From: JAJDAH01 sp964487605
Lineage (GTDB): Bacteria > Myxococcota_A > Polyangia > Polyangiales > Polyangiaceae
Length of the DNA stretch: 64,000 nucleotides
Direction: 5' to 3'
Assembly (NCBI GenBank): GCA_964487605.1
Contig: CAZARU010000001.1
Coordinates: 1-64,000, forward strand
Shown: piece by piece, positions 24,545 to 34,900 of the stretch
Position numbering within the stretch: the stretch's first letter is position 1
Layout of the letters: each line of letters starts with the position of its first letter
Made by a program: the position numbers and the translations under genes
Notes under the pieces: model-generated
Told to the model about the DNA's origin: nothing
Database searches by the model: none
What the model saw: only the letters and a program-made list of their open reading frames with translations

Positions 24545-25852
24545 TCACCCGCGCCCCGTCCGGCCCAGCACGCGGTCCAGCAGATCGTTCGAGAAGACGC
24601 CCTTCGGATCGAGCTCCGCGGCGAGGGCGCAGAAGTCGGCGGCGCGCGGCCATCGCGCCCGCACGTCGGCGGCCGAGACGTCCAGCTCCTTGCCCCAGTG
24701 GGGGCGTCCGTCCGCGGCCCAGAGCACGTCCATCGCGCGCCGCAGGTAGCGGTCGGCGCCCGCGTGATGGCCCGTGTAGGCCCCGAGCTGACAGGTGTCG
24801 CGGCCGTAGGCGGGGCTCATCCAGGCGTCGTCCGCCGGCACGGCGCGAAGCTCCGTGATGAAGTTCGAGCGCAGCCGCTCGTCCTCCATCACGCGCGCGA
24901 GCTCCCGGAGCGTGCCCTCGGTGCGCTCGAGGGGGATCCCCATCTCGGTCTCCCGGTGTACGGGCGGCATCGCGAGGTTGAAGAGGCGGTCACTGCGATC
25001 GACGCGCCGGCCGCCGCGAAAGACGCTGCGGACGACTCCGCGGTTGAGCGCGGGGATCCGCTCCGGGAGCAGCCGCCCCGATGCCAGGAAGGCCGGGAAC
25101 ACCACACCGTTCAGGACGTGCTCGTCGAGGAACCGGTAGCCCCTTCGTACCGTCGGTTCGGCGTCCGTGCGCCGGTACCGGAACACCACGAGCACGTCCG
25201 TGTGCGGGAGCCACCACACCTTCGCGAACTCCCAGGCGCGGAACGTCTGGACGATCTCCGCGGCACCGCTCTCGAACGGGACGAGCTCCACCGTCTCCTC
25301 GAGACGGAATGCGGGCACCACCTTCAGCGTGAGCCGCGTGACGATGCCGAGCGCGCCGAGGCCGATGCGGAACGCCGGCAGGCGCTCGTCGCCCTCGTGA
25401 AGGTCCAGCAGCGCCCCCGACGCCGTCACCACGCGCATCCCGGTGATCAGGGACGACAGGTTGCCCCACGAGAGGCTCGACCCGTGGGTTCCCGTGGCCG
25501 TGGCCCCGGCGAGGGACTGCTCGCTCACGCTGCCCAGGATCGGCAGCCCGAGGCCGCGGGCGTCGAGGGCTGCGGTGAGCGCCCGGAGGCGGATCCCGGC
25601 CTCGACGGTCACACGCCCGCGGGCGCGATCCAGGGCCAGGACGCGATCCAGGTGATCCAGGCTCACGAGCACGCCGTCGGTCATCGCGATGGGGGACCAC
25701 GAGTGACCCGCGCCGACCGCCTTCACCCGCAGGCCTCGGCCGGCGGCGGCGCGCACGGTGCTCGCCACCGCGGCCTCCGACGTCGGCGCCACCCACGAAG
25801 CAGGCCGGCACGACGCGGTGCGACCCCAGGTCTCGAACCGACGATTCAGCAC
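24545..25852 (-). CDS. D-arabinono-1,4-lactone oxidase/L-gulonolactone oxidase family FAD enzyme
   Basis: 435 residues from GTG 25852, the normal length of the family. The FAD-binding PCMH half has the start WGRTASCRPASWVAPTSEAA, VKAVGAGHSWSPIAMTDGVL, LDRVLALDRARGRVTVEAGI and the GTHGSSLSWGN motif where FAD sits. The ALO half follows with VWWLPHTDVLVVFRYRRTD, later DTCQLGAYTGHHAG and the terminal RPHWGKELDV, in which the W-G-K segment is characteristic. It oxidises a sugar-1,4-lactone, probably at the membrane or in the cytoplasm. Stops 8 bp from the convergent TIGR02265 gene. Confidence 0.88.
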   Translation of the reverse strand: MLNRRFETWGRTASCRPASWVAPTSEAAVASTVRAAAGRGLRVKAVGAGHSWSPIAMTDGVLVSLDHLDRVLALDRARGRVTVEAGIRLRALTAALDARGLGLPILGSVSEQSLAGATATGTHGSSLSWGNLSSLITGMRVVTASGALLDLHEGDERLPAFRIGLGALGIVTRLTLKVVPAFRLEETVELVPFESGAAEIVQTFRAWEFAKVWWLPHTDVLVVFRYRRTDAEPTVRRGYRFLDEHVLNGVVFPAFLASGRLLPERIPALNRGVVRSVFRGGRRVDRSDRLFNLAMPPVHRETEMGIPLERTEGTLRELARVMEDERLRSNFITELRAVPADDAWMSPAYGRDTCQLGAYTGHHAGADRYLRRAMDVLWAADGRPHWGKELDVSAADVRARWPRAADFCALAAELDPKGVFSNDLLDRVLGRTGRG

Positions 25853-25871
25853 GGCGTGGTGCAGCCTATCA

Positions 25872-26732
25872 TCACCGGATGACCGCGCGGTTGGTGCCGC
25901 GCTTCACGTCCAGGTGCAGGTGGTCGCGGTGTGCGGCGTCGTAGCCCGGCGTGAGCACGTGGTGGAACAGGCCCCGCGCGTGCAGGTCGCACACCAGATT
26001 GCGCAGCCGCACGGCGGCGTCGCTGGCGACGCCCTTGCCGCTGCCGGCGCCGCACGCGGGCTCCCCGATGCCGCCGCTCCAGTCGCGCTCGACCGAGAGC
26101 TGCGTGCCGTCGGTGAGGTTGAACGCCACGACGTCCGCCGCCAGGCCGTGAGCGTGCTGGCTGGGCGTCCTTCGCCCGAGCTTCGAACCCCGGCGGTAGA
26201 TCGTCCCGACGATCACTCCTTTCACGTCGTGCTCCACCAGGACCGCGGCCATCTCGTCGAAGACCAGGGCCAGGCGGCAGTCGAACACCCCGAAGGCGCT
26301 CTTCGGGCCTGCGGTGTGGAACGTCACGCCGCGAAAGGGACCGGTCGCGCGGAACGCGGTGGCGACTCCCGGCGTGGGCCGCCCGTCGCGGCGCACCGGG
26401 AGCTTGCGGCGTGCCGCCTCGGCTCGGCACTCCCTGGGCGAAAGGGTCGCGATGCGCACGGCCGGCGAGGTCGCCGCGAGCTCCCGGACCGCCGGCAGGG
26501 GCGCGTGGAACGGATGGCGCGGCGCGGGCGCGGCGTCTTCGGGCGCCGGCGCGTCGGGCGACGCGTCCGGTTGCTCGACCACCGACGCGTCGGCGGGGCC
26601 GTCTACCGCCGCGGCGGGCAGGACCGGCGCTGGCGCGGCCGGCTCCACGGGGACGCGCTCGCCGGAGGCCGGGGCGCAGGCCGCCCACCCGAGGCCGACC
26701 CAGAGCGCGAGCGGAAGGGAGCGGCGAGGCAC
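25872..26732 (-). CDS. extensin-like C-terminal-domain lipoprotein
   Basis: 286 residues from GTG 26732; a longer frame to 26855 is possible but GTG 26732 opens a proper signal peptide (VPRRSLPLALWVGLGWAAC). A Pro/Ala/Asp linker runs to about residue 75. The extensin_2-like domain has CRLALVFDEMAAVLVEH, then SKLGRRTPSQHAHGLAADVV, where His and Asp line up with M15-peptidase-like zinc ligands, and the final DHLHLDVKRG supplies the last histidine. Such proteins are putative zinc peptidases acting on the cell wall. It lies 19 bp upstream of the lactone oxidase gene. Confidence 0.82.
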   Translation of the reverse strand: MPRRSLPLALWVGLGWAACAPASGERVPVEPAAPAPVLPAAAVDGPADASVVEQPDASPDAPAPEDAAPAPRHPFHAPLPAVRELAATSPAVRIATLSPRECRAEAARRKLPVRRDGRPTPGVATAFRATGPFRGVTFHTAGPKSAFGVFDCRLALVFDEMAAVLVEHDVKGVIVGTIYRRGSKLGRRTPSQHAHGLAADVVAFNLTDGTQLSVERDWSGGIGEPACGAGSGKGVASDAAVRLRNLVCDLHARGLFHHVLTPGYDAAHRDHLHLDVKRGTNRAVIR

Positions 26733-26755
26733 GCCGGCGGTGAAGGCCGACAGGG

Positions 26756-27043
26756 CTACGCGCCGAGCGCCTGCTCCGGCGCGGCGCCGTGCCCCGACGG
26801 AACGGCCGCCAGGAGCGATGGCTTGGCCAGCGCGGCGAGCGCCAGCGCGGCCCACGCGCCCTCCAGCACGACGAACGGCGTGTAGCCGATGGCGTAGGAC
26901 GCCCAGCAGGCGGCCCCCGCGCCGACGGCGTTCATGCCGTGGTACGCGCGGGCCGATCCGCGCAGTTTTCCCCGGAGATTCAGCAAGAAAGCGAGGAGCA
27001 AGAGCGCAACACCCGCGGCACCGACCATTTCAGCCATCGTCAT
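26756..27043 (-). CDS. CBU_0592-family small membrane protein
   Basis: 95 residues from ATG 27043, with GGGAGGGAG just upstream. Three hydrophobic spans: MVGAAGVALLLLAFLLNL, AYHGMNAVGAGAACWASYA and VLEGAWAALALAAL. The LLxAFxLN, YxxMNxxGA and LExAWxxxAL positions fit the CBU_0592 family of small membrane proteins of unknown function. It is followed 23 bp later by the extensin-like gene. Confidence 0.7.
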   Translation of the reverse strand: MTMAEMVGAAGVALLLLAFLLNLRGKLRGSARAYHGMNAVGAGAACWASYAIGYTPFVVLEGAWAALALAALAKPSLLAAVPSGHGAAPEQALGA

Positions 27044-27143
27044 CGAATCTCCCTCCCGGTGAGCCCGGCCGAGCGCCGGGAGCCAGTGTGAGACGCGTGG
27101 AGCGTGAGATGCGCCCATCCGTTAACCGCTTCGACTCACTTTT

Positions 27144-28070
27144 TCAATATCTTTCGCGACGGCGCCGGCTGCGACGCCGCGAACGAAAGCGCTGCACGGG
27201 TGGCTTCGGAAGGAACGGGTAGGGCCGGAGCAGCACGCGGTGCTCGACGAAGCAGTGCAGGCGCGCTGCCGCCTGCAGCAGCGCGTAGCTTCGCGCGTCG
27301 TTGTCGTAGTAGCGGCGCACGCGCTCGAGATCGATGGGCGGGTCGAGCCCGAGCGTCTCGTTCACCACGGGCAGCAGCGGCTCGATGAGGTGCCCGAGGC
27401 CTTCCTTCTCCAGATTCCCCAGGAAGTCGATGCCTTGGCCTCGAACGGTGAAGTAAGTGTCGAGCGTTGCGCTGATGGCCCACCGCCGCACCGGGAACCT
27501 CAGAAGGCGCGGCAGGACGCGCACCACCTGGTCGAAGTCGAAGAGCTCCCGGCCCTGGGCGTCGCGCATGAACGGCGAGGTGACGTCGAGGTAGAGCAGG
27601 CGCCCGGCCTCGAACGCCCAGTTGGCGAGCTGGCCGTCCGGAGCGAACGTTTCGGACACCGCGGCGCGCACGCGGCCGAGGAGCGCGCGGGTGTCGCGCA
27701 CGACGCGGTCCGTTCCCGCCGTCCGGAAGTGCTCGGGGCCCAGGGTTTCCGCGGGAAGCGCGGGCTGCACGACGTACACCACGTGGGTCGAGCCCGCCGT
27801 CACGGTGCGGACGTCGCTGTCGATGACGTCGATGCCGCGCTCGCGCAGGCCGGCCACGTAGGCTCGAATGACCGCGGCGCTCCGTTCGGCGGCCTGCCGG
27901 TCTGCGTAGGGGAGCAGCCGCTTGCAGGCGACCTCACCGCCCCGGGTCGGCAGCCGCAGGACCGTCGAGACCTCGCCGAAACCGATGACGTCGAGCGCGG
28001 CCACGCTGCCGGTGCGCAGGGCGTCGCGGACGCGCGCCTCCAGCTGCTCGAGCTCCGCCTGGGACGGCAC
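27144..28070 (-). CDS. atypical kinase-like protein (DUF6206-like)
   Basis: 308 residues from GTG 28070, two bases after the stop of the aminotransferase. It has a kinase/APH-like outline: VIGFGEVSTVLRLPTRGGEV with a Gly-rich turn, ACKRLLP carrying a candidate ATP-binding lysine, YVVQPALPAETLGPEHF as a hinge, then LANWAFEAGRLLYLDVTSPF with Asn and Asp positioned like a catalytic/metal pair. I think it belongs to DUF6206, but that name is from memory. The last 20 residues are an Arg-rich run (RFRSRRRSRRRRE), unlike the rest, so the 3' end may be altered. Its tight pairing suggests it acts with the aminotransferase. Confidence 0.65.
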   Translation of the reverse strand: MPSQAELEQLEARVRDALRTGSVAALDVIGFGEVSTVLRLPTRGGEVACKRLLPYADRQAAERSAAVIRAYVAGLRERGIDVIDSDVRTVTAGSTHVVYVVQPALPAETLGPEHFRTAGTDRVVRDTRALLGRVRAAVSETFAPDGQLANWAFEAGRLLYLDVTSPFMRDAQGRELFDFDQVVRVLPRLLRFPVRRWAISATLDTYFTVRGQGIDFLGNLEKEGLGHLIEPLLPVVNETLGLDPPIDLERVRRYYDNDARSYALLQAAARLHCFVEHRVLLRPYPFLPKPPVQRFRSRRRSRRRRERY

Positions 28071-28072
28071 CT

Positions 28073-29308
28073 TTACCCGAGGGCCTTGCGCATCCTCGCC
28101 ACGAGCTCGTCGAGCTCCGCGTCCGTGATGATGAGCGGTGGAAGGAACTGCAGGACGCTCCGGTCGTTGCCGGCCGGAAACGTGAACACCCCCTCCATGA
28201 ACAGGCGCGCGAACGCGCCGAGCGCGTGGCCGCCGGTCTCGAACTTCAGCCCCATGAACATCCCGAGGTGCCGGTGCTCGAACGGCAGCGGCTTCAGCTC
28301 CTCGACCAGGCGCCTCCCCACGGCGCCGACTCGCTCGAGGAACCCCGGCTCGCCGACGACGTCGAGGACGGTGCTCGCGGCCACGCACCCCAGCTCCGCG
28401 CCCCCGTAGGTCGAGATGTGCACGAACGGATCGTCGCCGCCGTCGAGGACCTGGTGCATCTCCTTGGTCATGAGCGTGGCGCTGATGGGGTACACGCTGC
28501 CCGAGAGCCCCTTGCCCGACACGATGGCGTCGGGCGCCGCGTCCCAGTTCTGGTACGCCCACCACTTGCCGGTGCGGCCGAGCCCCGTCTGCACCTCGTC
28601 GAGGACGAGCAGGGCGCCGCGCTCCTTCGTGAGGCGGCGCACGGCGGGCAGGTACTCTGGGCTAGGGATCGGCATGCCGAGCGTGGCGGGGATGGGCTCG
28701 AGGACGACGGCGGCGGTGTCGTCGCCGATGGCCTTCTCCATGGCGGCAACGTCGTCGAAGGGCACCTGAAGGAAGCCCGGCAGGTTGGGCCCGAACGGAT
28801 CACGGAACGCCGGATCGCCCGCGGCGAGCGCCAATCCCGTGTGGCCGTGGTAGCCGCCGCTGGCCGAAACGATGGTGCTGCGCCGGGTCGCGCCACGCGC
28901 CGTCTTCAGCGCTAGGTCCATCGCCTCACCCCCCGAGACGCCGAAAACCACCCGCGGCAAGAGGCCGTCGGTGGTCGCGCTCAGGCGCTCGGCCAGGCGC
29001 GCGCGCCGACCGGACACGAGGTGATGATTGCCGATGTCCAGGACGTCCATCGCGTCCCGGACGGCGCCCATGACGCGCGGGTTGCGGTGGCCCAGGTTGA
29101 ACACCCCGCCGTTCGCGTGGCAGTTGATGAAGCGCCGCCCGGTGTACGCGTCCTCGAACCAGATCCCGGATCGCTCGCCCATCGACAGCGGGATCCCCAT
29201 CGACTCGTAGAACCCGAGCTTGCCGGGGGCGACGTGCTTTCGGAAGACCTCCTTCAGCGCGTCGAACGAGTCGTAGAGCTGATGGCGGGCGGCGTTCTCG
29301 GCGGTCAC
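28073..29308 (-). CDS. class III PLP-dependent aminotransferase
   Basis: 411 residues from GTG 29308. Motifs of the class III family are intact: RFINCHANGGVFNLGHRNPR near the N-terminus, GVSGGEAMDLALKTAR for phosphate binding, SASGGYHGHTGLALAAGDP, LLVLDEVQTGLGRTGKWWAY with the PLP-ring Asp, and IVSGKGLSGSVYPISA with the Schiff-base Lys. It transfers an amino group from or to an omega-amino or similar substrate; the exact substrate cannot be read. Length is normal. It heads a two-gene operon with the kinase-like protein. Confidence 0.9.
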   Translation of the reverse strand: MTAENAARHQLYDSFDALKEVFRKHVAPGKLGFYESMGIPLSMGERSGIWFEDAYTGRRFINCHANGGVFNLGHRNPRVMGAVRDAMDVLDIGNHHLVSGRRARLAERLSATTDGLLPRVVFGVSGGEAMDLALKTARGATRRSTIVSASGGYHGHTGLALAAGDPAFRDPFGPNLPGFLQVPFDDVAAMEKAIGDDTAAVVLEPIPATLGMPIPSPEYLPAVRRLTKERGALLVLDEVQTGLGRTGKWWAYQNWDAAPDAIVSGKGLSGSVYPISATLMTKEMHQVLDGGDDPFVHISTYGGAELGCVAASTVLDVVGEPGFLERVGAVGRRLVEELKPLPFEHRHLGMFMGLKFETGGHALGAFARLFMEGVFTFPAGNDRSVLQFLPPLIITDAELDELVARMRKALG

Positions 29309-29371
29309 GGCTTCTCGTCTTTAGGCCGGCCATGCCCCGCGGCGCAATGCTTCGCGCGCCCGCCGCGGACG

Positions 29372-30727
29372 TCAGTACCCCCAGTCGATGCCCTTCTGGG
29401 CCGGAGCTCGCGGCTCGGGCGCCGGCCGGGGTCCGGGCGCTGCGGTCCTTCCGGCGGGTGCGGCGCGCCGAGCGCGGCCAGCGTCCGGCCCGACGCGCTC
29501 GAGGTCATCGACGGTCGCCACCTCCGGGTCGAGCGGCAGTGACGACGGCGTCGCCACCTCGTCGAGCGTCGCCGTGCGCGCCTTCGCCGGGACCGCGTCG
29601 AGCGTGACCTGTGGCGCATCCGGCGCCCGCGTGAGCGCCCAGACCGCCATGGCGCCGGCGAAGAGGACCACGGCGCCGGCGACACCCGCCGCGACCGCCC
29701 GCGCCGTCTTGGTGCCCACGAGCAGGCGCTCGGCGCGGGTCGCCGCCCACGAGCGCGCGACGGTCGACGTGCGCTCCCCGCGCTCGGCGCGCTCCCCGCC
29801 CACGGGACGCCGGGGTGCGGCGCCGAGGCGGTCCGTCAGCGTCACCTCGGCTGCCGGCAGGGCGAAGTCCACCGGCTGGCCCGCGCGCCACGCTTCGAGC
29901 GCAGCGCGGAGCTCGCCCGCCGTCTGGAAGCGGTGCGAGGGCTCGCGGGCCATCGTGCGCATCACGATCTTCGCGAAGGCGGCATCGACGCTCGGCGCGA
30001 CCTCGAGCAGCGGCGGCGGTGCGCTCATCAGCACCTTCACGAGGACCTCGCGCAGCGAGCCCGCGTCGAACGGCGGCTGGCCGGCGAGCGCCTTGTACAT
30101 GATGACGCCCAGCGAGTAGAGGTCGCTCCGGGCGTCCGCCGCGCGGCTGCTGTCCGCCTGCTCCGGCGCGATGTACGTGGGGCTCCCGAGCAGGACGCCG
30201 GTGCTCGTGAACTCCGGGTCGGAGTACTCGAGCAGCTTCGAGATGCCGAAGTCGATGAGCTTGACGAAGTCCCGATGGCCGGCCTTCTCGTCGAGGATGA
30301 AGACGTTGCTCGGCTTGAGGTCGCGGTGGATCACGCCCGCCGCGTGCGCGGCCTCCAGGCCCGTGAGGAGCTGCAGGACGAGCGGCGTGAGCGCCTCGGG
30401 CGTCAGGGTGCGCACGCGGCGGAGCCGGTCGCCCAGGGTCTCGCCCACGAGCTTCTCCATGACCATGAACGGGCTCCCGTCCTCGAGTCGCCCGAAGTCG
30501 AAGACCTCCACGACGTGGTCACTCTCGACGTGCCCCGCGGCCTGCGCCTCTCGCTCGAAGCGCTCGATGAGGTCCGGCTTCGCGAGCGCGGCGGCGTGCA
30601 GCACCTTGATGGCGACCTCGCGGCGGATCACGAGGTGCTCGGCCTCGTAGATCACGGCCATTCCGCCCGCGCCAATCTGGCCCAGGATCCGGTACTTCCC
30701 CTCGAGGATTCGACCACGCTCGAACAT
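29372..30727 (-). CDS. transmembrane Ser/Thr protein kinase
   Basis: 451 residues from ATG 30727. The kinase domain (about 12-275) is complete: Gly loop QIGAGGMAVIYEA, Lys 41 in VAIKVL, catalytic Asp 136 in HRDLKPSN, Asp 159 in DFG, and SPTYIAPEQ. After a linker comes one membrane span near 340-362 (AVAAGVAGAVVLFAGAMAVW), then a Pro/Ala/Arg-rich external tail of about 85 residues without a recognised sensor domain. This is the PknB/Hanks type usual in myxobacteria. It is divergent from the gene at 30847 across 119 bp. Confidence 0.92.
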   Translation of the reverse strand: MFERGRILEGKYRILGQIGAGGMAVIYEAEHLVIRREVAIKVLHAAALAKPDLIERFEREAQAAGHVESDHVVEVFDFGRLEDGSPFMVMEKLVGETLGDRLRRVRTLTPEALTPLVLQLLTGLEAAHAAGVIHRDLKPSNVFILDEKAGHRDFVKLIDFGISKLLEYSDPEFTSTGVLLGSPTYIAPEQADSSRAADARSDLYSLGVIMYKALAGQPPFDAGSLREVLVKVLMSAPPPLLEVAPSVDAAFAKIVMRTMAREPSHRFQTAGELRAALEAWRAGQPVDFALPAAEVTLTDRLGAAPRRPVGGERAERGERTSTVARSWAATRAERLLVGTKTARAVAAGVAGAVVLFAGAMAVWALTRAPDAPQVTLDAVPAKARTATLDEVATPSSLPLDPEVATVDDLERVGPDAGRARRAAPAGRTAAPGPRPAPEPRAPAQKGIDWGY

Positions 30728-30846
30728 CGAACGACCGCCCAGTCTTGCGCGGCAGCGTGCTCGTGTCACGCGGCGACGGCGACCGGCCGGTGTCGGCTGC
30801 CGGGAGCGGTCGGCCCGCCGACGGGCGATGCGGTAGTCTGGGCGGG

Positions 30847-31872
30847 ATGCCTCGTGGGCGTGCGGCGCGGATTCTTTCGTCCGCAGCGGTGGTCACCGCG
30901 CTCTGCTGCGGGTCGGAACACGCCGCGGCCCAGACGGCCAGCGAGCGCGCCGACGCTCGCGCCGTCGCGGACGAGGGCGCACGGGCGTTCCAGCGTGGAG
31001 AGTTCGACGTCGCGCTCTCGCTCTTCCAGCGCGCCGAGGCGCTCGTCCACTCACCGGTGCATCTGCTCTTCGTTGCGAGGAGCCAGGAGAAGCTGGGGCA
31101 GCTCGTCGAGGCTCGCGAGGCGTACCTCGCCATCGGACGCGAGGTGCTCGGCGCCGCCGCCCCCCGGGCGTTCGTCGACGCAATCCCGACGGCCGCCGCG
31201 GAGCTCGAGGCGCTCGAGCGGCGGCTGCCGCACGTCACGCTCGAGGTCGAGGGTCGCCGGGGCCGGCGCGTGCTCGTCTCGATGAACGGGCAGCGGCTGC
31301 CGCCGGAGATCCTGGGCATAAAGAAGCCCATCAACCCGGGCGTGTACGAGTTCTTGGCGACGTCTTCCGGACGCAAGAGCCGCCCCCGCCGGGTGACCAT
31401 CCAGGAAGGCGACGCGCCGCGCGTGGTGCTGCGCCTCGAAGCGCTCCAGCCGGGCGACGACGACACGTCCTCGGAGGACGACGAGGCACCCGCCGCGCCG
31501 CGGCCCGCGCCCCGGGCGGACGGCGACTCGGGCGCGCCGGTCGGCGCGTTCATCGGCTTCGGCGTCGGCGTGATCGGCGTGGGCGTCGGGACGCTCTTCG
31601 CCGTGCAGTCCGGCGAGAAGCGCGCCCAGGCGAACGACCTGTGCACGGTCGGCGGCGCGTGTCCGAAGGAGCGCCGCCCGCAGATAGAGGCCCTGGACGC
31701 CGACGCGGACTCCCTGCGCAACACGGCGGTCGCCGCCTTCGCCGTCGGCGGCGTGGGCATCGCGCTCGGTGTGACGCTCCTCCTCGTCTCGTCGGGCGGC
31801 GACGGCACGGCGACCGCGACCGTCTCGGGCTTCCTGGGACCGCGCGAGGTGGGGCTGCGGGGCCGCTTCTGA
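30847..31872 (+). CDS. TPR/PEGA-type exported protein with C-terminal membrane spans
   Basis: 341 residues from ATG 30847. A signal peptide (ILSSAAVVTALCCGSEHAAA) is followed by a TPR-like region (about 30-115): ADEGARAFQRGEFDVALSLF, HLLFVARSQEKLGQLVEARE. Then comes a PEGA-like beta segment (HVTLEVEGRRGRRVLVSMNG, NPGVYEFLATSSG), an acidic linker, and two C-terminal hydrophobic spans (FIGFGVGVIGVGVGTLFAV and FAVGGVGIALGVTLLLVSSG). This architecture is very common beside Ser/Thr kinases in Polyangia, and a kinase is encoded divergently here. The role is unknown, probably as an envelope scaffold. Confidence 0.82.
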   Translation: MPRGRAARILSSAAVVTALCCGSEHAAAQTASERADARAVADEGARAFQRGEFDVALSLFQRAEALVHSPVHLLFVARSQEKLGQLVEAREAYLAIGREVLGAAAPRAFVDAIPTAAAELEALERRLPHVTLEVEGRRGRRVLVSMNGQRLPPEILGIKKPINPGVYEFLATSSGRKSRPRRVTIQEGDAPRVVLRLEALQPGDDDTSSEDDEAPAAPRPAPRADGDSGAPVGAFIGFGVGVIGVGVGTLFAVQSGEKRAQANDLCTVGGACPKERRPQIEALDADADSLRNTAVAAFAVGGVGIALGVTLLLVSSGGDGTATATVSGFLGPREVGLRGRF

Positions 31873-31976
31873 GCGGCGACGGCGGTCGCGTCGGAGCGGC
31901 ATCGCGAGACGAGCTGCCAAGCGCGTCGCGCAAGGGTCGTCGCGTTTCGCGTGGCCGTTTGGTAGGGTGGGTCCCG

Positions 31977-34900
31977 ATGGCCCGTCGCGCCGCATGGCCC
32001 GTGATCGCGGTCCTTGCCTGCGCGTGCTCCTCCGACGGCGACGCTCGTCCCGACCGGGGCGAACTTCCGCCACCATCGGTCACCGCCGCCGAGCGGGCGT
32101 CGCTGCACGCGATCCGGCTGCTGGTCGCGCCGGATCCGGCGTTGGGGGCGCTGTTTGCCGGGAATGCGCGCGGCTTCGACGTGGCTCCGCTCGCTCGCCA
32201 TGAAGCAGCGTGGCGGCGCCAGGCGGATGGATGGTCGGGGCTGACGGCCACGGCGGGAGCCAGCGCCGACGAGGCGGTGTCGGTCGCCCTCGGCGGCATC
32301 GAGCGGCTGTCGGTTCGCATCAGGCTCGACGACGCGGGCGAGACGCGCGGAGCCCTCGTGGACGGCGCCATCGTGCACCGGAACGCCCGGAGCTCCACGG
32401 ACCTGGCGCTTGCCGCGAGCGACACGCTCGTCGAGGTGGCGCTCGTGCTCCACGATGCGTCGGCTCCGACGGAGCACTCGTGGTCCGTGGAGCCGGGGCA
32501 CGGCTTGACCGCGAGCGCAGAGCCCGGCGCGGCGCTCACGTTCCGCGACGTGGCCGGCCGCGCGCGGCTGCGCATGGCCCCGTTGGTCGCATTCGACCGC
32601 GCTGGGCGGCGGCGGCACCTTCCCGCCGCGTGGGACGGTGAGCGGCTCAGCGTTCGCGTCGACCCGTCGGGCCTCGAGTATCCGATCCTCGTGGATCCGG
32701 CCATCGAGAGCGTCGTATGGGACGAGCGCTTTCCGGCCACCAACCCCGGGCCTCGGACCGAGCATTCAGTTGCCTACGATTCGGTGCGGCGGCGCGTGGT
32801 CTTGTTCGGCGGAAGGTACGAGCCACCTCCGACGCCCCCGCCTCAACTCCCCGTCGTGTACGGCGACACCTGGGAATGGGATGGGAGCGGCTGGACCCGC
32901 CGGTCCACCACGGGCCCGGCGCCGCGGCACTTCGCCACGGTGGCCTTCGACAGCGCGAGAGGTCGGACCGTGTTGTTTGGAGGAAGCGACGCCCTGGGCG
33001 GCTTCCTGGGCGACACGTGGGAGTGGAGCGGCAGTGCGTGGACCCGCGTTGCGACGACCGGCCCCTCCTCGCGGAACGCCGCGGCCACCGCCTACGACGG
33101 AGCGCGCGGAAGGGTCGTGCTCTTCGGCGGCTTCGGCTGCGTCGATCCGCCGGCGTGCTCGACGAACGACTTCCTGAGCGACACGTGGGAATGGAACGGA
33201 ACCGTCTGGAGCCAGGCGGCCGCCAGCGGGCCGCCGCGGCGCAACGCCGCGGGGTTCGCTCACGACCGGCTCCGGTCACGCACGGTCCTGTTCGGCGGTT
33301 ACGGCTGCACCAACCCGCCCGCGTGCACCGCGTCCAGCTTCCTCGGCGATACCTGGACCTGGAATGGCTCGAGCTGGACGCAGGCGTCCACGACGGGTCC
33401 CGCGCCCCGCAACCTGCTGGGCGTCGGCTACGACCCGGCGCGCGGAAGGACCATCGTGTTCGGCGGCGCCGGCAACGCCGGTGGCGGCAACTTCAACGAC
33501 ACGTGGGAGTGGGACGGCTCGAGCTGGAGCCAGACGGCGACCATGGGCCCCGCGTGGCGCTCCAGCGGCGTCGCAGCCTTCGACGAGGACCGAGGCCGGC
33601 TGGTGCTCTTCGGCGGCGCCGACTTCGCCACGACGTTCGAGGACACGTGGGAGTACCACGCTCGCGGTGGCGCGTGCGCCACGGCCGCGGAGTGCGATAC
33701 CGGAGCCTGCGTCGATGGGGTGTGCTGCGAGTCGGCGGTGTGCGGGACGTGCGAGGCGTGCAATCTCCTGAACACGCCCGGCCTGTGCTCCGTGGTCACC
33801 AACGCGCAGGATCTCGACTCCTGCGCCCTGAGCTGCGCCAGCGCCACGGAGACGGCGTTGCGCTGCGACGCGACCGGTAGCTGCGTAGCGACGAGCAGCG
33901 TTTCGTGCGGGGACTACGTCTGCGCCAGCCCGACGGTGTGCGCCACCAGCTGCACGTCCGAAGCGCAGTGCGTGCCTGATGCGCACTGCCGAGGCACGGA
34001 CGGCACCTGCGTCCCGGATCTCGCCAACGGAGCGGCCTGTGCCGGCGCGGCGCAGTGCGTGTCCGGTCACTGCGTCGACGGCGTCTGCTGCGCGACCGCG
34101 TGCGACGGCGGGTGCGAGAGCTGCGCTGCGAGCTTCAAGGCAGGCGGACCCGACGGAACCTGCGGACCGATCCGCGCCGGCGACGACCCTGATGGAAACT
34201 GCACCACGGACGCGCCGGAGTCCTGCCAGCAGACCGGATCCTGCGACGGCAACGGGAAGTGCGCGCTGTACGCGAGCGCGACGCCGTGTGGCGCGACGGC
34301 GTGCGCCGGCGGCACCGTGACCGGGTACCTGTGCAACGGCGCCGGCATCTGCAATTCGAGCAGCGCCCCCTGCGCGCCCTACGCGAGCTGCGACGGTGCG
34401 GCGTGCGCGACGTCCTGCAACTCGAACTCGGACTGCGTGGCGACCGCCTACTGCGACGGCGCGTCCCAGCGTTGCCTGAGCGCCAAGGGCGACGGCCAGC
34501 CCTGCGCCATCGCCGCCGAGTGCGGCAGCGGCCACTGTGTCGACGGCGTGTGCTGCAACACGGAGTGCACGGGTCAGTGCGCGGCCTGCAACGAGCCGTC
34601 GAGAGCCGGTCGCTGCACCGCCGTCACCGGGGCACCGCGTGCGGGGCGACCCGCCTGCGCCGGTACCGGGGGCGAGTGCGCTGGTGCCTGCAACGGTGCG
34701 AGCGCCGACTCTTGCTCGTACCCCGGGGGAGAGACGTCGTGCGGTCAGGCGACGTGCTCCGAGGGGATCGAGCGGTCGTCCGCCTGCGGCGGGAACGGTG
34801 TCTGCGTCGGGAACGCCGACGTGCAGTGCAGCAAGTATGCCTGCGGATCCACGGCGTGCAAGACCAGCTGCGCGACCGACGGCGACTGTGCGCTCGGGTT

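Noticed and set aside
31051..32765. Long minus-strand frames beside the Kelch gene
   Set aside because: They are antisense to the TPR/PEGA gene and the Kelch gene and are low-complexity Arg/Ala sequence.
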